64,000 nt of DNA from Aedes albopictus (Eukaryota; Arthropoda; Insecta; Diptera; Culicidae). Below the pieces are notes generated by a model that saw only the letters and a list, made by a program, of their open reading frames with translations, was not told where the DNA came from and did not search any database. The stretch is from the NCBI RefSeq assembly GCF_035046485.1, contig NC_085137.1, forward strand, positions 41,099,155 through 41,163,154, given 5' to 3'. A program made the translations under genes and the position numbers. This document shows, in pieces, positions 11,651 to 22,626 of the stretch; position 1 is the stretch's first letter, and each line of letters begins with the position of its first letter.

Positions 11651-13620
11651 CTTCCATAAGATTTTACTGAGATGTTAATAAAAACGAATAGTCAATATTT
11701 ATCAACATTAAATTCTGCATTGCCTGTATTTTATAGAGTAATCATCCATGTGTTTCTGCCCTGATAGAGAAAGAAAACTATTCCGAATGATTACTAACTA
11801 CTACGAACAACTAATAAAAACACTTCCACCGTAAACCGGTCACCTAATGATATCCGGGTGGCAGACAAAAAAACGGTCGCACTGAAATACGGCATGTTTC
11901 ATTTATCATCGTAAAACTGCCGCATCGTCGCACTTTTTCACCCCTTTCCCTGCTCCACGCGAACAACAACGTTTATTGATAAGAGTAGGAAATGATTGGC
12001 TTTTTTTTACTGCTGCTCGATAATAACCCACAGTCGCGTGCATTTTTGTCACAATCCCTCGCCGTAAAGGCGGGGATGACGTTGTGAGGTGGCCGCCAAA
12101 ATATATGCGCTTAGCTGTAGAAACTTATGCAACGAAAAAAATGATTGGAGTCGATCAGTCTACTGGTCTGGGGACATGAACTGAATCGAGCTTTTGATAA
12201 ACACTGTCCCGATTGAGTCAATGATGTTTGTTGCGCACAAATAGGGCGAGTCCAATCTATCGGCATAGAGAGCGAACAAATTACCTCTTGAAGTGTCGCG
12301 GCGACAACTTCAACATCACCACCAGCACAGACAAACAGACGTAACACCTTGAACTATTTTCATGGAAATCCATCGCCCAGTTCACACTACCATCACCTGG
12401 TGGGAAAGTTGCACGAATCACTGTGTTGTGCAATATCGTCAACAGAAGGCGCAAGTGTGAAACACAAAACGATGCGCGCGCCTCTGGTTGTGAAAGCCAC
12501 AACTATGAAAATTTAAAATGATCGTTAAAAGCGTGGTCGATGGAAATATGGCAAATGTTACGTCTGTTTGTCTGTGCCACCAGTATCGATCCCATTTCAA
12601 TATCACCCTTTCACGAGAATCGAGCACCTTCAAGTGCGCGGTTAAGTTAAGTGAGTCACCGTGCCGTTTGCTGTGGTCATCGTCTATCGCCGCGGGTTTC
12701 CGAAGCACATTGACCATTGGGCGAAAACACACCCGCGTGCGCCAGCTGTCAAATCTCGAGCGTGGACGTATACAAACGTTACGAAAGTAATTGGCCTCTT
12801 GCTCGCTCGCTACACACGACCGTATTAACAGCAACTAGCAGCATCTAGGTCTCCAGTGGCGCCTGGTTCAAGCTTCAGTGTGGGACCTAAACATCATATC
12901 GATTGAAGTTACTACACTGCTTTCCATGATGATGGGATTCGTCGATTTTCGTGCTGTTTCTTGAAACTCGAATTATAGGATAAAATGGACTTAGCTCACC
13001 GAAATGAGTGTGTTACAGGCTTCTTATAAGGCAAATGTATGCTCATTTCAAACAGCTTTCAAGCTTTTTTTTACCACAGCAGCACAGGTACGTCAACAGG
13101 CTTTAATGCAGAAGGCCTGAGCTTTCAATGCACGTCATCCACCATGACTTTGACATATTTGGAATGGAAATTTGACACTTTTGGGATATCTGAGGGATCT
13201 GGGATGTGCACGAGAATTTGCTAATTGCTCATTACCTTCAGGTATCAGTAGCTTGGCTCCAGAGGCATGTTGTCCACCATTTGTGAAATTTGTGCCAAGT
13301 CTATCACCTTACGCTTGGCATTCACGCACCAATGTGTGAACCCTGTACCAATGATATCCTACCAAAACTCCGACATTCGCATGAATTTGTGCAGACGCAG
13401 AGGTGTATTCGGTCTGCCGTCGACACATTGACCTGCAACCTGACGTGGCTGGCGCTATTGTCGCCTAAAATAGAAGATCATCAACGCTCACACACTGCAG
13501 ATGTTTGCTAGTCCCCGGTAGAGATCTCACTGGTTCCTTGTGTGAGTGTAGCTGGTCTTGCGACACTGGAGTAGCATTTACGGGCAGTCAATCAAGCTCA
13601 AGCTCAAGCTCAAAAATAGC
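11651..13620. other. unassigned, mostly unique sequence
   Basis: No repeat or recognisable exon. The part at 12420-12840 is GC-richer than average and holds open frames on both strands that mirror each other, with no domain visible. Could hold regulatory sequence; nothing specific supports it. Confidence 0.35.
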
Positions 13621-13624
13621 AATA

Positions 13625-13715
13625 TATTAGTTTTTTCACGTTGTCATTGTCTCGGGCGTAACATATCAAAAAATCATAGATGTATTAGTTTTCAGTTTTT
13701 GAGATATGATTTCAG
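13625..13715 (+). repeat. fragment of the 36182-36679 element
   Basis: Matches 36478-36612: poly-T, cacgtt, cattgtctcggg, then caaaaaatcatagatgta and tttttgagatatg. It is a short internal piece without terminal repeats. Confidence 0.6.
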
Positions 13716-13804
13716 AAGTTATTTCTACGATTTCTTGCGAAATTTTCCTAAAGTTTTTTCAAGAAATTTCCGTGAACTTTCTTCTAAAGTTCCTCCCTGG
13801 TTTA

Positions 13805-13970
13805 GGGAACGTCCATAAATAACGTCACGCAAAAATCGGCAATTTTCAACCCCCCCTCCCCCTTATGTCACGCTTTTTGTATGGGACCTCTAAAATTTTT
13901 GTATGGGTCGTCACACTTTGCTGAACCCCCCCTCCCCCCTTAAAGCGTGACGTAATTTGTGGACGTTCCC
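13805..13970. mobile_element. 166-bp MITE, TTA target duplication
   Basis: Ends GGGAACGTCCATAAATAACG and the inverse ending GGACGTTCCC, flanked by TTA (13802-13804 and 13971-13973). The centre has two C-rich runs. No coding capacity. Its end resembles that of the small hairpin element at 60204-60297. Confidence 0.85.
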
Positions 13971-14511
13971 TTACTACAGAAATTTTAGTATGGGATATTT
14001 CCTAAAGGTTCTTGTGTGATTTATTTTGAAGTTTCACCTGATATTTTCTTCGGAGTTACTTCTGCAACTTTTCTCATAAGATTCTTTCCATTGTTGGTCC
14101 GGGGATGTCTATCAGAGTTTTTCTAAATTTACCCTGAAGTTTCTCCTAAGATTTTTTTACGGATATTTCTCATTCAACTTATTCTTGTGATTTCTTTCAG
14201 AGCTATGCTTTTTCTCGTAGTCGTACGGAATCCATGTGAGATTTTTTTTATATATTTTCTCGGGATTATTCTCAGAACTCTTCCCGGAATCTTTACCGGA
14301 AATTGTCCCGAGAAAAAGGATTCTCTTTTTGGGATTTCTTCAACAGTTCCCAGAGTTCTTGTAGGAATTTTTCCAGGAGTTTTCCTCACAATGTCTCCTG
14401 AGATAACATACGAATTTTCTTGTAAGAAATACCCGGAGAAATATCCGAAGGAATCCAGGTGAAACCTTACGAGAAACTGCTCAATGTATCATTGTAGAAA
14501 TCTGGAAAATA

Positions 14512-15721
14512 CACTCCCGTTCAAAAGTTTGGGGTCACCCCATAAAAAACATGTCTTGTTTTTAGGCCCATATCTCCGCCAATTTGCGTCCGATTTCAAA
14601 ACCCTAGGTTTCATTCAAAAGATAATAAGTCAAAGAAACTTTGAACATGATTTAAAAGAAACTTTTTCAAAAAAAATGTATGTAAACTTAATCCAAAGTT
14701 GCCAAATTTTCTAAAAAATGATTATAAACTTACTGCAGTGTCGCTGGAAGTTGGGTCGACCAAATTTTAAGATGAGAGCGGTAATATGACCCATTTTCTA
14801 TTAGCTTTCAACTGCTTTTTACAGAGCTTAGCTAAAAAATCTAGAAAAAAAGTTATTAAGTAAATTAATCCTTGATGTCATCGACCAAAAGTTTGGGGTC
14901 ACCCCTCAAAATGCTGTATCGGCCAAAAGTTTGGGGTCACTATCGTAAAACATGGAAAAGTGATTTGTTGATATCTTTGTCATCTTTCATTCAATTTTAA
15001 TTCTTCTTGGCTTATTTGAAACAAAATGAATGATACTTACTGCATAGACATTGAACCACACATATTTGTTGAAATTTACATACTAAAACTTAACGTAAAG
15101 TTGCCTCATTTTTTTGAAGCGTGGTAAAATGTGCTAACTTTACATAACATTTTTATATTCAAAAATCGTTAAATACGTTAAGACATCAAACGTAAATTTA
15201 GTTAATTATCTTTGAAATGAGCTAAAAATAATTAAAATTGAACTATAGATGACGAAGATATCACCAAATCACTTTTTCATGTTTTACGAAAGTGACCCCA
15301 GACTTTTGGCCGATACATCATATTGAGGAGTGACCCCAAACTTTTGGTCGATGACATCAAGAATCAATTTACTTAATAACTTTTTTTCTAGATTTTTTAG
15401 CTAAGTTCTGTAAAAAGCAGTTGAAAGCTAATAGAAAATGGGTCATATTACCACTCTCATCTTAAAGTTTGGTCGACCCAACTTCCAGCGACACTGTCGT
15501 AAGTTTATATTCATTTTTTAGAAAATTTGGCAACTTTGGGTTAAGTTTACATACAAATTTTTTTGAAAAAGTTTCTTTTAAATCATGTTCAAAGTTTCTT
15601 TGACTTATTATCTTTTGAATGAAACCTAGGGTTTTGAAATCGGACGCAAATTGGCGGAGATATGGGCCTAAAAAAATGACATGTTTTTGAGGGGGTGACC
15701 CCAAACTTTTCAACGGGAGTG
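14512..15721. mobile_element. 1.2-kb near-perfect palindromic TA element
   Basis: Starts CACTCCCGTTCAAAAG and ends with the inverse, flanked by TA (14510-14511, 15722-15723). The outer ~500 bp of the arms match at well over 90%, fading near the centre (15030-15210). Within each arm the terminal block aaaagtttggggtcac recurs twice more (about 14887 and 14928, mirrored near 15300 and 15340). The 70-80 codon frames in both arms are the same sequence read twice. It was inserted into the decayed 2.7-kb element. Confidence 0.88.
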
Positions 15722-16379
15722 TAAGCTACAAGTGTAATACCGGTAAGAAAAATCAAGGTTATTCAAGGAGGAACTCTGAAAACTTCAAGGAATCACGGGT
15801 GGGAGTACGGGCGAAATTCCGGGAGGAAATCAAAGAGAAATATCGGAAAACTCTTTGGAAGAAACCCCCGAAACTTCTGCCAAAATCTCGTAAAATTCCG
15901 AGAGTAATAATTGGAAAGTCATTCCGGAAACCACTAAGCGAAATTCGTGCAGGAACTTAGGATAATTTAGGAAGGATCTTCAGGGGGAATCCAGCAAGAA
16001 ACTCTGGAAGCATATTGGGAAATCCTCTGAGAGAAATATTCGGAGGTAATCCAATAGATACGTCGTGAAAAACTTTTACAGAAATCCTGTAAACAGAGCT
16101 CCACGAGAAATCCAGAGAAAAACTCTTAGCAATCTTGAAAGGTGTGCGCTTAATTTTTGTATAACTTTTCAAAAATAAATAAATTTTCTAAAATTCGGTC
16201 TAATTTTTTTATTATAAACTTTCAAAACTTCCCCCTGGAAAATCCTGGAAAACTCAGGAAATTTTATTTTGTGTTATGAATCACACAATAGTTACAAGAA
16301 CCGGGAGGATGTCCTTTATACTTTTGCGTTGTTTAAAATTAGTTTTTGATTGTAATTTTATCAGATAAATTACTTTTTT

Positions 16380-17880
16380 ATTACATTCTCTTCATCATGG
16401 GTTTCAGGAGCTCTGGGCATTGCAGGGGAATTCCTGGAGCGTTCGAGGGGCCCTACGAGGTTCGATGGGTGTTCTATGGAGTGTCAGAGGTTTTTAGAGG
16501 TGTCTCGGAGATGTTCCAGGATGTTCCAGAGGGCTTCATCTCAAGTAACATTTCTATAACCAATTAGTGATTTATAACTGCCTTAAAACCTTACAACTTT
16601 TATTTGGTTTTATGATGGTTTCAAGAACCTGTTTTGGTGTATTCGACTAAAAAATGTTACTGTGTATTTCAGGAAGTTTCAGAGGGTTCCAGGAGCGTTC
16701 CAGCAGTTTTTAGGACCTGATATACCTGAGAGTTCCGGAAGTGTTTCAAAGGGGTTTCAGGAGTGTTTCAAGAGGTTTCAGAGGCGTTTCAGATTTGTTT
16801 TCAATTTCAATCATGCACGGAGGGGACCCACGGAATTTTATGGGCGTCCTATGGAGTTTCAAGGGTTTTTAAAGGTGTCCCAGGGGTGTTCCAGGGTGTT
16901 CCAGAGAGTTTCATCCCACGTCATATTTTGATAACCAATTAATCTTATAGAGGGTTTTATAACCGCTATAACATCATATGATGGTTTTACAAAACTCTTA
17001 TAGTCTATTCGACTAAAAAACGTTACTTGGGAAGGGTATTTCATGAAGTTTCAGGAAGTCCCAGTGGAGTTTCAGAAGATTTCAAGGACCAGAGGATTCC
17101 TGAAAGTTCCAGAGATGCTCCAGGGGGTTTCAGGAGTGTTCCAAGGGGTTTCAGGGGCGTTCCGTAGATTTTCAGAAATGTTTTAAGATGCCCAAGCGGG
17201 TTTCATGGGTTTCAGGGGTTTCAGATAAATTTAGGAGGTCCCCGGGCGTTCCGGGAGCTTTCAAGGGCGTTCATGTGGTTTCAGGAACGTTTCAAAGTGC
17301 CCTAGCGGATTTCAGCAGGTTTCATGAACGTTCCAGCGGTTTCAAGATGTTTCAGGGGCGTTACAGGGAATTTAGAAGCGTTGCAAGTTTCAGGGATGTT
17401 CCAAAGAGTTTCAGAAGTGCCCAGGGCGTTCCAGGAGCATTCATGGGCGTTCCATGGAGTTTCAGGAACATTCCGTGATGTCTCAACGGGTTTCAGGTCG
17501 TTTTAGAAGAGTTCCAGAGGTTTTCAAAAGGTTTCAGTGGCATTCCAGGAGATTTTAGGGGTGTTAGAGGGAGCTTCAGGGGCCCCAGGGGCGTTCATGG
17601 GGGATTAAGGACGTTCCATGAGTTTCCAAGACCTTCCAGCGGTGTTTTAGCCGGTTTCAGGGGTTTTCAGGAGCGTTCTAGAAGTTAACAAGAGGGTTCA
17701 AGAACATTACAGGGAGTTTCAGGAGGTCCCAGGGACGGGACCTCCTCGGCTGTTCCAGGGGCGCATCATGGGGTTTAAGGGACGATGGAGGGTGTTCCAA
17801 CGGGTTTCAGGGGGTTTCAGGATTGTTACAGAAGTTTTCAAAGGGATCCAAGAGTGTTCCAAGGAGTTTTAGAAATAATC
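16380..17880. repeat. degenerate array, 10-11 bp period (TTTCAGG type)
   Basis: Units such as gtttcagg, gttccagg and gcgttcatgg repeat every 10-11 bp for 1.5 kb with heavy divergence. Inside it a two-copy higher-order repeat of about 374 bp is visible (from about 16443 and 16817), each copy carrying a non-array core (aaccaatta ... ggttttatgatggttt ... ttcgactaaaaaa). Long frames exist because few stop codons arise from the unit; no protein is implied. Confidence 0.75.
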
Positions 17881-19079
17881 ATATACTACATATATGTGTT
17901 AAATTTTGGACAAAAATCAAAAAGAACCGCTGAAGTGCGAATACTCTAGAAGATTTTACAGTGATATTATTTACTGAAATAAATTCAGGTAACAAAAGCA
18001 AAACTCATCAAGGATTTTTTTTATAATTTCAGTCCTACATTAAGAAATCCGTACAGAAGATTTCATGTGCTGTACCAGATCTTTCGAAGATTTCACCACA
18101 ACTTAGTTCCGATAAATTTTTAGAGAATATCCCAGAGGATTTTTAGGTCAAACTTCTAAGAATATTTTAGGAACTGCTGATAAAACCATCAGCTGATCTA
18201 GTTATAACCTAGTGTATTTTCTAATAAGCTTCTTGAATGAGCCAGCATTCAGAAAATCCTGTTAAAAACCGATAGCGTCCAAATTCTTAGAAGGAATTAC
18301 TCAAGGGAATGTTGGAATTATTCTGAAAATTTCTGAATAATCTTTTATACAGAAATAAATGAACATTTTTGGATCTTTTTAGCATATGAGGACTGAAGCC
18401 TAATAAAATTATTACTTTGGTAATAAGTGTAGAATTAGCTTTATGTTAAAATACATGTAGATACATTTTAAAAATATCCTCGATAATTGTTTATGAAATA
18501 TAGTAAAGCTATTTGTATTTTTTTACAGAAATATCTATATGATTTTTAAAATGAGTATGGATTTTACTATTAGATTCAGAACCAACACATTTGTCTAGGT
18601 TTTTCGGCGAAAATTTTCACAAAAATTTCTTTAGGACTCCTATATTTTAAGAAACACTCATTCTTTTCAGATGTTGACTACTGTGAATTTAGGAGTTTCG
18701 CTAAAAGTTTTATTTTTATTGCTGCCTCTACTTTTCAGACGTTCGATTATAGATTCATCTATTTTCCCAGAAATTTGTAAACAAATTTAATCTAATTCAG
18801 CTTTTGTATTTAAAAGTTTTTCGGTTCTAAAAACAGACAAATTGTAAGTAACATATGGGTGTTTTTGAAACACTTACACTAAACGAAAAACAACAGTATT
18901 TTCGATATGTGTTAAGCGCTGCTCAATGTATTGAAACCAATAGAAATGACCAAACAAAATTCCCTGAAGAAGTTCCAGTAAGGATCGAAACGTTGGAAAC
19001 AGTAAAGACATGTGTAGCTGTTTTAAACCCCTGAAAAAGACTGAAACGCCACACAACTACTCGAAAGTACGATTGATAG
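17881..19079. other. unassigned, with a retroelement-tail fragment
   Basis: The block at 18427-18470 (gtgtagaattagc, taaaatacatg) matches 27831-27880 and looks like the shared 3' tail of a retroelement. A hammerhead-like core lies at 18964-18995 (listed separately). The remainder is AT-rich with no recognised feature. Confidence 0.4.
18964..18995 (+). ncRNA. hammerhead-ribozyme-like core, Penelope type (remnant)
   Basis: Reads CTGAAGA, an imperfect short stem (gttcc / ggatc), then CGAAACGTTGG. CUGANGA...GAAA is the conserved hammerhead core, and this layout is known from Penelope-like retroelements. The stem has a mismatch and helices I and III cannot be confirmed by eye. Related motifs occur as an inverted pair at 21445-21573. 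It is likely a non-functional relic. Confidence 0.35.
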
Positions 19080-19239
19080 TCCATGGTATACCCCCTCATA
19101 CTCCATGGTATTTCATGATATCCCATGGTATTCCGTACATGCTATTCTTGGCACTTCGTAGTGGCAGGCAGTGTTCCATGGTATTCCGTGTAACTTTATA
19201 GTATACCGTTCCTAATACCATAGTACTGCATCGCACTCC

Positions 19240-19669
19240 GAGAAAACAATAAGAGATAGAAGTTTGATGTCAAAGAACAAATTGTAGAGTGGAATAGGGG
19301 CCACAACTTTGCCAAAGAAAGAATTTTAAATTATTACGCATTTTTCAAAGATAATTGACCAAAACAAATTAAAACTCACAACTTTTCAACTATTTGCTCT
19401 AGAAAACTTAGTTATTTAACTAAACCAATCGGTTCAAAGATGCCATTTGATAGAAAATTCAATAATCTTTCGAATAAGGGTAAAAAAACTGCGATAAGTT
19501 TGACCATTTTAAAGTTATAGCCAGTTATGGCAATAAGAGTCAAAAACATGGGGAGTTCAATAACTACGTAACGGTTGAGATTTGACCATATGCGTAGAAC
19601 AATTTTTTTCACCATTTATGGTCCTCTATCACCCTTTAAAAAGTTTGCACTCAGGAACCTAACACCCTG
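19240..19669. mobile_element. single arm of element E1
   Basis: Matches the right arm of the element at 2435-3797 from ataagagatagaag to CACCCTG, followed by TA. It lacks the left arm and the nested MITE, so it preserves the empty site. It is inserted within the decamer array. Confidence 0.85.
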
Positions 19670-20463
19670 TATAACGTAGTACTCCATAGTTATACTCCGT
19701 GGTAATCCATGGTGCATAATGGTATTCTATGGTCGTGGTACTTCATGGCATTCCAGGGTACTTAATGGAATTCCTTGATACTATATGGTACTTCCTGGTA
19801 CTCCGTAGTGTTCCATGGTATTTCGTGAAACCCCCATGTATACCGTAGTACTCAATAGTATACCGCAGTACTGCATCCAAATCCGAGATATTTCATGAAA
19901 CTTCGTGGTGTTCGTAATATTCCATGTTATTTCATGGTATAACGTAGTACTCCATAGTTATACTCCGTGGTAATCAATGGTACTCGGTGGCACTTCATGG
20001 TATACCGTGGTACTCAATGGTATATCATGGTATTCTATGATCGTGGTACACCATTGTATTCCATGGAACTTCCTGGCACTCCGTAGTGTTCCATGGTATT
20101 CCGTGAAGCACCATAGTATACCGTAGTACTGCATCGTACTTCGAGATATTCCATTGTACTTCGTGGTCTCCATGATATGCCATGTTATTCCATGGTATAC
20201 TCTAGTACTCCAAGGTATTCTGTGATATCCGGTATCCGGTGATATGGTATACCGTGGCGCTCCATGGTCGAGGTGCTCCATGGAACTCCATATTCGTGAA
20301 ACCTCATGATATGCTGTGGTACTATAGCTCGTGATTCTCCATAGTCGTGGTACTCCATGGTATTTCGTGGTATGTCATGGAAGTGGTGCTCTATGAACCC
20401 CGTGGTAATCCATAGTATTCCGTGATGTTCCACGCTATACCTTAGTATTTTATGGCATACCGT

Positions 20464-20950
20464 CCCGAGCAAAGCAAATTGAAACTAATTTTGATGTTGT
20501 GATATTGCAAATTTTGATAGCTCAGGTTGTTGTCGCTTTGGTCGTTTTAACGGTTAAAACATAAAAAATGAGAGCAGAAAAATGTTCCTGTGACAGCAAA
20601 TTGAAAACAATTCCTGCTATTGATGATAGCAAATTGATAACTGTTTTTGTTATCGGCGCAAGAAAAATCGTAAAATGTGGAGTTTTTCGGTTGATATCAA
20701 ATCATAAATGCATAAGTATAATTGCACTAATGATATATCCCTAGAATTACAATGCATAGTTTACTTAAAAGAGTTAAAACTATCCTAACACTAAACATTT
20801 CCATTAATGTAAAATGACGGCAAACTGAAAACAAAATTTGAAATCAAATTGAGTAAAGATAAACTGATATCAAAATGTGATATCAATTTGTTGCTGAATA
20901 CAAAACATGTTGTCGGTTTGCTGTAACTTTGTTGTTGGGCTTTGCTCGGG
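20464..20950. mobile_element. MITE with CCCGAGCAAAGC ends
   Basis: Terminal inverted repeat CCCGAGCAAAGC / GCTTTGCTCGGG. GT flanks it on both sides (20462-20463, 20951-20952), a two-base duplication where the related MITEs have TA. The body is rich in aaattgata / gatatcaa-type repeats. Inserted at the end of the decamer array. Confidence 0.8.
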
Positions 20951-21004
20951 GTTACAATACAGTATTTTTCCATGGTATTCTGTAAATATTCCCGGTAATA
21001 CTTA

Positions 21005-21090
21005 GGGCCCGTAGCTGATGCGGTAAACGCACGGGTATTCAGCATGACCATGTTAAGGGTTACGGGCTGGATTCCCGGTCTGTCGTAAAA
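21005..21090 (+). mobile_element. tRNA-like SINE head
   Basis: Reads gggcccgtagctgatgcggt with an A-box-like segment, and a decayed B-box (gggctggattcccgg) ending near 21085. The following sequence does not contain the usual tail seen at 48722-48905, so it is either truncated or has another body. It is not a functional tRNA gene. Confidence 0.6.
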
Positions 21091-21444
21091 GGGAATCTAG
21101 ACCAGCATGTGAAAATGGCGTAACAACCATAGTTAATTTCTGTTTCTCTCGTTCTTCCTGGGTGTTTTACCAATCTAATGCAATGGTAATCTCTTACTAG
21201 TAATATGCAGAGCAGGGATTAGTGGCGATTCCCTAACCTTAAATCTACCTGTCCAACGAACGTAAATTCTTGAGTTCTGTTATCAAACTAGCTTGTAATT
21301 TGTAGAAAATGCCGTGAATTATCGTTTCCGTCCATTTTCAATTGGTTCTGATCTTGAATTCTCCTTACTTCGAATTTCGACTGATGATGATTATGTTGGG
21401 AGGTATGGCGTTCAGTATTTGGAGGAATAACTCAAAAACCGATT

Positions 21445-21573
21445 CTGAAGCTTTCATCCGACGTTTCGGTCGCCTTATTGCTCCTTCTTCTGGGAATCTG
21501 GGAATTAACGAAGCATAGTTAATTCCCAGAAGAAAGCGCAATATAGTGACCGAAACGTCGGATGAAAGCTTGG
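21445..21573. repeat. inverted pair of Penelope-like terminal motifs
   Basis: About 50 bases at 21445-21497 are inverted at 21523-21573. Each arm, read outward, contains agaagaa...gaccgaaacgtcgg followed by atgaaagctt, which resembles the hammerhead-bearing ends of Penelope-like elements. The U of the CUGA core is replaced, so the ribozyme would be dead. No reverse transcriptase sequence is seen nearby. Confidence 0.45.
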
Positions 21574-21701
21574 GTCGAAAAGTGAAGTTACGAGGCGCCA
21601 CTGGCAGGGATAATGGTTGTTTTGTTCCGCTCTTTTTACAAGTTGGTCTTAAAATTTCCTCGACATCTTGGCTGCATGGTTGTGGTACATCAAAATATCT
21701 A

Positions 21702-22624
21702 CAGGGGATGGCCAAAATGTTTGGGATAGGCAACTTTTTTTCTCTCACAAAAAAGTTCAACATGCTATAACTTTTCATAGAGTGCATCAAAAAATCTCAA
21801 ATTTTGACTGTTTGTCAACCTATTATATGTGCATCATTGGTACAAATTTGGGCTCGATTGATCCATGTTTCGCAAAGTTAGAACCGTTCGGGTAAAACAC
21901 TATTTTTTAGACAACTCATTTTTGAGCTGTCATATCTCGGAAACCAGTGAACCGAATTGAATGAAATTTTGAACGTACACTAACAATGTGTAAATGCTTC
22001 ACAAACTATTAAAACATAGGTACTTTTTAAACGTTGAAAAAAAGTTATCATGGATTGACACTTTTTGAATTTTTCTCGAAAAAATGTTATTTTTTACATC
22101 AATGTCAATAAATTTTAGTGTTGATATCCAAAGATTTTCCACTTCTGTTCTCAAGTTATCTCTAATCAGATATATTAGAGCCCATTTAGATTGAAGGAAG
22201 AACACATTTAGTAATTTTTGTGTGGTATGTAAATTTGGCTCATTTTCCTATATATGGGTTAAAATTTCAACCCGGTATAACTTAATTTGCCGTGAGAAAA
22301 TATTACATTACGACGTTATACGTATCAAGTATCATTATATCGTTGATAAACGTTAAAAAATTCAATCAATTTGGTTCACTGGTTTCCGAGATATGACAGT
22401 TCAAAAATTAGTTGTCTCAATAATAGTGTTTTACCTGAACGGTTCTAACTTCGCGAAAAAATATTCAATCGAGCCCAAATCTGTACCAAAGATGCACATA
22501 TAATAGGTTGACAAACAGTCAAAATTTGAGATTTTTTGATGCACTTTATGAAAAGTTACAGCATGTTGAATTTTTTTGTGGGAGAAAAAAAGTTGCCTAT
22601 CCCAAACATTTTGGCCATCGCCTG
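21702..22624. mobile_element. long-palindrome TA-target element P2
   Basis: Begins CAGGGGATGGCCAAAATG and ends with the near inverse, flanked by TA (21700-21701, 22625-22626). Arms are inverted over several hundred bases, including tcggaaaccagtgaaccga and its inverse near 22370. Same size and plan as the element at 6401-7314. Non-autonomous. Confidence 0.85.
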
Positions 22625-22626
22625 TA

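Larger units (their letters stand above)
13716..16275. mobile_element. decayed copy of the 2.7-kb CAGGGTGTCTACT element
   Basis: The flanks of the palindrome at 14512-15721 match the element at 39222-41923 in order. Left: tctcgggattattc and aatgtctcctgag-like blocks. Right: the block gggggaatccagc...aaactctggaag, then ttccccctggaaaa, ctggaaaactcagg and attttattttgt. The terminal repeat itself is decayed (gaatcacac in place of gtagacacc). The body is the same pyrimidine-to-purine fold-back array. A small MITE sits at 13805-13970. Confidence 0.6.
19080..21000. repeat. degenerate decamer array (CCATGGTATT type)
   Basis: From 19080 to 20463, resuming at 20953, the sequence divides cleanly into 10-base units such as ccatggtatt, ccgtagtact, tccatggaac; the phase holds for dozens of units around 20040-20220. 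It is interrupted by the E1 arm (19240-19669) and the MITE at 20464-20950. Not a CRISPR array: there are no constant repeats with unique spacers. Confidence 0.8.

Noticed and set aside
12439..12834. 131-codon minus-strand frame
   Set aside because: A 90-codon frame lies opposite it, and no known motif was found.
13078..13095. A third AG|GTACGT site (cagcacaggtacgtc)
   Set aside because: The upstream sequence is not pyrimidine-rich and the following bases do not match the two other sites, so it is not counted as a ratchet point.
14484..15713. Two similar open frames on opposite strands
   Set aside because: They are the two arms of one palindrome read in opposite directions, with no domain or start context.
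19080..20460. CRISPR-like repetition
   Set aside because: Continuous 10-base degenerate units without constant repeats and unique spacers, in a eukaryotic context.
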